NCBI GenBank assembly: GCA_012961305.1
Contig: DTZQ01000295.1
Location: 1 to 8,071, forward strand
Origin: Armatimonadota bacterium
GTDB taxonomy: Bacteria > Armatimonadota > UBA10988 > DTZQ01
Direction of reading: 5' to 3'
Length of the DNA: 8,071 nt
The position numbers and the translations under genes were made by a program. Shown here in pieces: positions 6,666 through 8,071 of this stretch; positions within the stretch are counted from its first letter, which is position 1; each line of letters starts with the position of its first letter. The notes under the pieces are model-generated. The model had not been told where the DNA came from and ran no database searches. It saw nothing but the letters and a program-made list of their open reading frames with translations.

Positions 6666-7670
6666 TCACCCCAAGATTCCGGCTTCGCCCCTCACCGTCC
6701 GCCGGAGTTTTTTGTGGACGGCAACCACTTCGTCCCATTCTTCCTGTTCCCTCCCCGGCAACCAGTGATAATAGGGAGGAGGAGCAGGGGCCTTCTGTTC
6801 GACGAACTCCTTCACTTCCTTCCGTCCCCCCCGCAGCCAACTTTTCAGCAGGGGAAGCAAGTCGTAGAGGGAACGAGAGGCCACTCCCACCGTACCGTAG
6901 GGCAAAGCATATTCATTGCCATTGAACACCAGGGCCAGCCCGCCCGCTGCCTCGGCCACCTGCAACATCCGAAAGTCGGTGATGGAATCCCCTACTACCA
7001 CCATTTCGCGCAGGAAAGTTTGATGGCGTCGGGAAATCTCCTCTACGGCTCGCACTTTCTTCCGCCCGCCCATGATTAAGGTGCGGTCGGAGAGGAGAGA
7101 AGCCAAACTGGTCTGGGCTAATTCCTCCCAGAAGAACCGGTCCAAGTAGTCCTTAATCTCCCGGTCCTTAGCCCCGCTTTCCAAATCCTCCGCGTAAAGG
7201 TGTTCCCGGAGGTAATCCCAGGCCTCCCGAATTAACTGCCGCTCCCTTTCCGTCAACGGCTGGCCGGCGGGGAAGCGGGAGGAATAAACGTTCTCTGGGG
7301 GAATGCCCAACTGCTGGGCAATGTTGAGGGCATGGGGTCGGTAGGAGGTGGAGACAATGTAGAGTTGCCATTCGCCGCGCAGTTGGTCCACCAGTTCCTT
7401 CGCCCCGGCGACCAGGCCCGCCTCCTGGGAGACGCGGTGCAACTCTTCCTCTCCCACCTGGAAGTAAAGGAGGAAGGGGATTATCAGAGCCAAGGTATCG
7501 CCGGGCTCATAGTCCTCCCGTCGCTCCAGAGTCAACAAATCATCGTAACGGCTTATCACCTGAAAGGCTTTTTTGCCCTCCGGGATTTCCCGGGCCATTA
7601 CCTCAAAGGCATGGTCGAAGGGGGAAAGCGGGCCTTCCAAATCGAAGGCTACCACTTTAGCGGTGCTCAT
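6666..7670 (-). CDS. HAD-superfamily phosphatase-like protein
   Basis: Predicted cytoplasmic phosphohydrolase of the haloacid dehalogenase fold, 334 residues. Motifs in order are: motif I FDLEGPLS (9-16), with nucleophile Asp10 and Glu12 in the place of the usual second Asp, as in ThrH-type enzymes; motif II IVSTS (105-109); motif III Lys in GGRKK (201-205); and motif IV VVGDSITD (225-232). The cap is a long insert (about 20-95 and 135-195). The DLEGPLSPFD start and the VFNGNEYALPYGT segment (248-260) recall an archaeal-type HAD group (COG4030, including proteins named EhaR); I am only moderately sure of that. The substrate is unknown; phosphoserine-like small phosphoesters are a family-level guess. 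ATG 7670 has AAAGGA (7680-7685) 9 bases upstream. The gene is first in the leftward unit, about 180 bases downstream of a good promoter. Its TGA overlaps the ribosome binding site of the secreted-protein gene, so the two are probably co-translated. Confidence 0.8.
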   Translation of the reverse strand: MSTAKVVAFDLEGPLSPFDHAFEVMAREIPEGKKAFQVISRYDDLLTLERREDYEPGDTLALIIPFLLYFQVGEEELHRVSQEAGLVAGAKELVDQLRGEWQLYIVSTSYRPHALNIAQQLGIPPENVYSSRFPAGQPLTERERQLIREAWDYLREHLYAEDLESGAKDREIKDYLDRFFWEELAQTSLASLLSDRTLIMGGRKKVRAVEEISRRHQTFLREMVVVGDSITDFRMLQVAEAAGGLALVFNGNEYALPYGTVGVASRSLYDLLPLLKSWLRGGRKEVKEFVEQKAPAPPPYYHWLPGREQEEWDEVVAVHKKLRRTVRGEAGILG

Positions 7671-7702
7671 TGCACTCGTTCCTTTCCGTCCATTGGGAGT
7701 CA

Positions 7703-7716
7703 GGCACTTCAGTGCC
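7703..7716. repeat. Palindrome with TTCA loop (right copy)
   Basis: GGCAC / GTGCC closes a TTCA loop; counting the T-A pair inside the loop gives a 6-bp stem. It has the same loop and orientation as the hairpin at 20-39 but a different stem sequence, and both are followed within a few bases by a GTCT...CTAA stretch. It lies between the HAD ribosome binding site and the leftward promoter, so it would be transcribed into the leader. Confidence 0.5.
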
Positions 7717-7723
7717 GTCTAAC

Positions 7724-7737
7724 GGGGCTAAAGCCCC
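7724..7737. repeat. GGGGCTAAAGCCCC palindrome
   Basis: A perfect 6-bp stem (GGGGCT / AGCCCC) with an AA centre, 7 bases after the TTCA hairpin. Its core is related to the CTTTAGCC element at 89-99 in the left spacer. No T-run follows on either strand, so it is more likely a dispersed palindrome than a terminator. Confidence 0.5.
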
Positions 7738-7855
7738 TGAGCCCAACAAGATGTAGTTATCCTGCATCGTGCTCCTGAATAGGGTTACAATAAGCAATGG
7801 GCCAGCCGCTGTCCAAAATGGAGTTACGGTAGCACCCATCGGCCTTTCTCATCTG

Positions 7856-7884
7856 ATTATACCATAAAGAGTACGTGGGGGCAA
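7856..7884 (-). promoter_or_regulatory. Sigma-70-like promoter of the leftward operon
   Basis: On the minus strand TTGCCC (7879-7884), a spacer of exactly 17 bases, then TATAAT (7856-7861), preceded by TGG (an extended -10, TGNTATAAT). The -35 matches consensus at 4 of 6 and the -10 at 6 of 6. Transcription would begin near 7849 and run toward the HAD gene and the genes beyond. Confidence 0.65.
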
Positions 7885-7902
7885 ATTTTTCCTGCCACCC
7901 TC

Positions 7903-7931
7903 TTGACAAACTGGAAAGGTTTTGATATAAC
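7903..7931 (+). promoter_or_regulatory. Sigma-70-like promoter firing rightward
   Basis: TTGACA (7903-7908, full consensus), a 17-base spacer, then TATAAC (7926-7931, 5 of 6). Transcription would begin near 7938. It is back to back with the leftward promoter; the two -35 boxes are 18 bases apart, so one regulator bound at 7885-7902 could act on both. Confidence 0.65.
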
Positions 7932-7937
7932 AGGGTC

Positions 7938-8055
7938 AGTAAGGGATTGGATTGCCTCACCGGCAAGGGAGGCAAGATGGGGAAACCTGCATGGTACTGT
8001 GGGTGGGGGGTAAAGCCTGCCTGCTCGGCCCTTAGCCGGGAAGGGAGGAGGGCCC
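7938..8055 (+). promoter_or_regulatory. Structured G-rich leader, candidate cis-regulatory RNA
   Basis: Downstream of the rightward promoter, TTGCCTC (7952-7958) can pair with GAGGCAA (7969-7975). That would cover a GGGAGG ribosome-binding-like stretch just before the ATG at 7977. Further pairing is possible between GCCTGC (from about 8013) and GCAGGC near 8060, and between CCCTT and AAGGG around 8030-8045. I compared it by eye with common riboswitches, RNase P RNA, tmRNA, SRP RNA and 6S RNA and recognised none. It may be an untranslated leader, part of a structured RNA cut by the window edge, or partly coding. Confidence 0.3.
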
Positions 8056-8071
8056 GTGCGCAGGCGGAGAA
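7977..8071 (+). CDS. Possible start of a rightward gene, cut by window end
   Basis: From ATG 7977 the frame stays open for 31 codons to the window edge (starting MGKPAWYCGWGVKPAC), with GGGAGG 4 bases upstream and a strong promoter 46 bases before the ATG. The peptide is rich in Cys, Trp and Arg and I do not recognise it. An equally good alternative start is GTG 8056 (beginning Met-Arg-Arg-Arg-Arg, in a different frame) behind AGGAGG at 8046-8051; in that case 7938-8055 is leader only. Which one is real cannot be decided inside this window. Confidence 0.3.
   Translation, partial: MGKPAWYCGWGVKPACSALSREGRRARAQAE

Larger units (their letters stand above)
7671..7855 (-). promoter_or_regulatory. 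Long palindrome-bearing leader of the leftward operon
   Basis: About 180 bases separate the leftward promoter from the HAD start. The stretch carries the palindromes at 7703-7716 and 7724-7737. It also has an open frame of 36 codons (ATG 7767 to TAA 7657, starting MQDNYILLGSGALAP) preceded by AGGAG at 7772-7776 and overlapping the HAD start by 14 bases. That frame runs through both palindromes and may be no more than a by-product of them. A regulatory leader peptide coupled to the HAD gene is possible but unsupported. Confidence 0.35.

Noticed and set aside
6661..6840. 60-codon upstream extension of the secreted-protein gene
   Set aside because: It overlaps the HAD C-terminus, would bury the signal peptide, and the ribosome binding site sits at the internal ATG 6660.
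7938..8071. RNase P RNA, 6S RNA, c-di-GMP or cobalamin riboswitch
   Set aside because: Fragments such as GGGGAAACC and TAAAGCC recall parts of these, but conserved cores are missing or out of order.
1..8071. CRISPR array, tRNA or rRNA genes, transposase
   Set aside because: No regularly spaced direct repeats, no cloverleaf with a CCA end, no rRNA-like stretch and no transposase motifs were seen.

Overview
The window reads as bacterial DNA, probably from a thermophile or deep-branching lineage. The reasons are GC-rich coding sequence, strong AGGAGG-type ribosome binding sites, near-consensus sigma-70-like promoters and a methylase/specificity operon of bacterial type. An Armatimonadota/Fervidibacter-like source would fit the large secreted carbohydrate-active-looking protein and the palindrome-rich spacers, but this is a guess and nothing here proves it.

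Layout. Almost everything coding lies on the minus strand, so the reading order is right to left. (1) At the right end, 7856-7931 holds two back-to-back promoters. One fires right into an unidentified leader and the start of a gene cut by the window edge. The other fires left through a leader of about 180 nt that carries palindromes. (2) The leftward unit starts with a HAD-family phosphatase (6666-7670). Five bases later comes a 1075-residue predicted secreted multidomain protein (3433-6660): N-terminal beta-sandwich, helical toroid-like core, EF-hand-like loop and CARDB-like domain. (3) After 26 bp comes a DNA-methylation module in the order S, M1, M2: a single-TRD HsdS-like specificity protein (2504-3406), an HsdM-like methylase M1 broken by one in-frame TAG (999-2507), and a second, compact N6-adenine methylase M2 (176-1006). 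(4) The left 175 bases hold only palindromes.

How it may work. S would choose the DNA sequence and M1/M2 would methylate it. M1 has an N-terminal domain like the type I HsdR nuclease domain, but the expected catalytic Lys is Glu. Its methylase motif IV reads NPPA instead of NPPF/Y/W. M2 has intact motifs (DPACGEG, NPPF) but lacks the N-terminal helical domain. The two may form a heterodimer with one active subunit, or M1 may be decaying. No helicase/translocase HsdR is seen in the window. The HAD phosphatase and the secreted protein look co-transcribed with each other. Their link to the methylase module is only proximity and shared strand.

Most worth checking: the amber codon within M1, the M1/M2 complementarity, the low GC of hsdS, the divergent promoter region, and the related TTCA-loop hairpins at both ends of the gene block.
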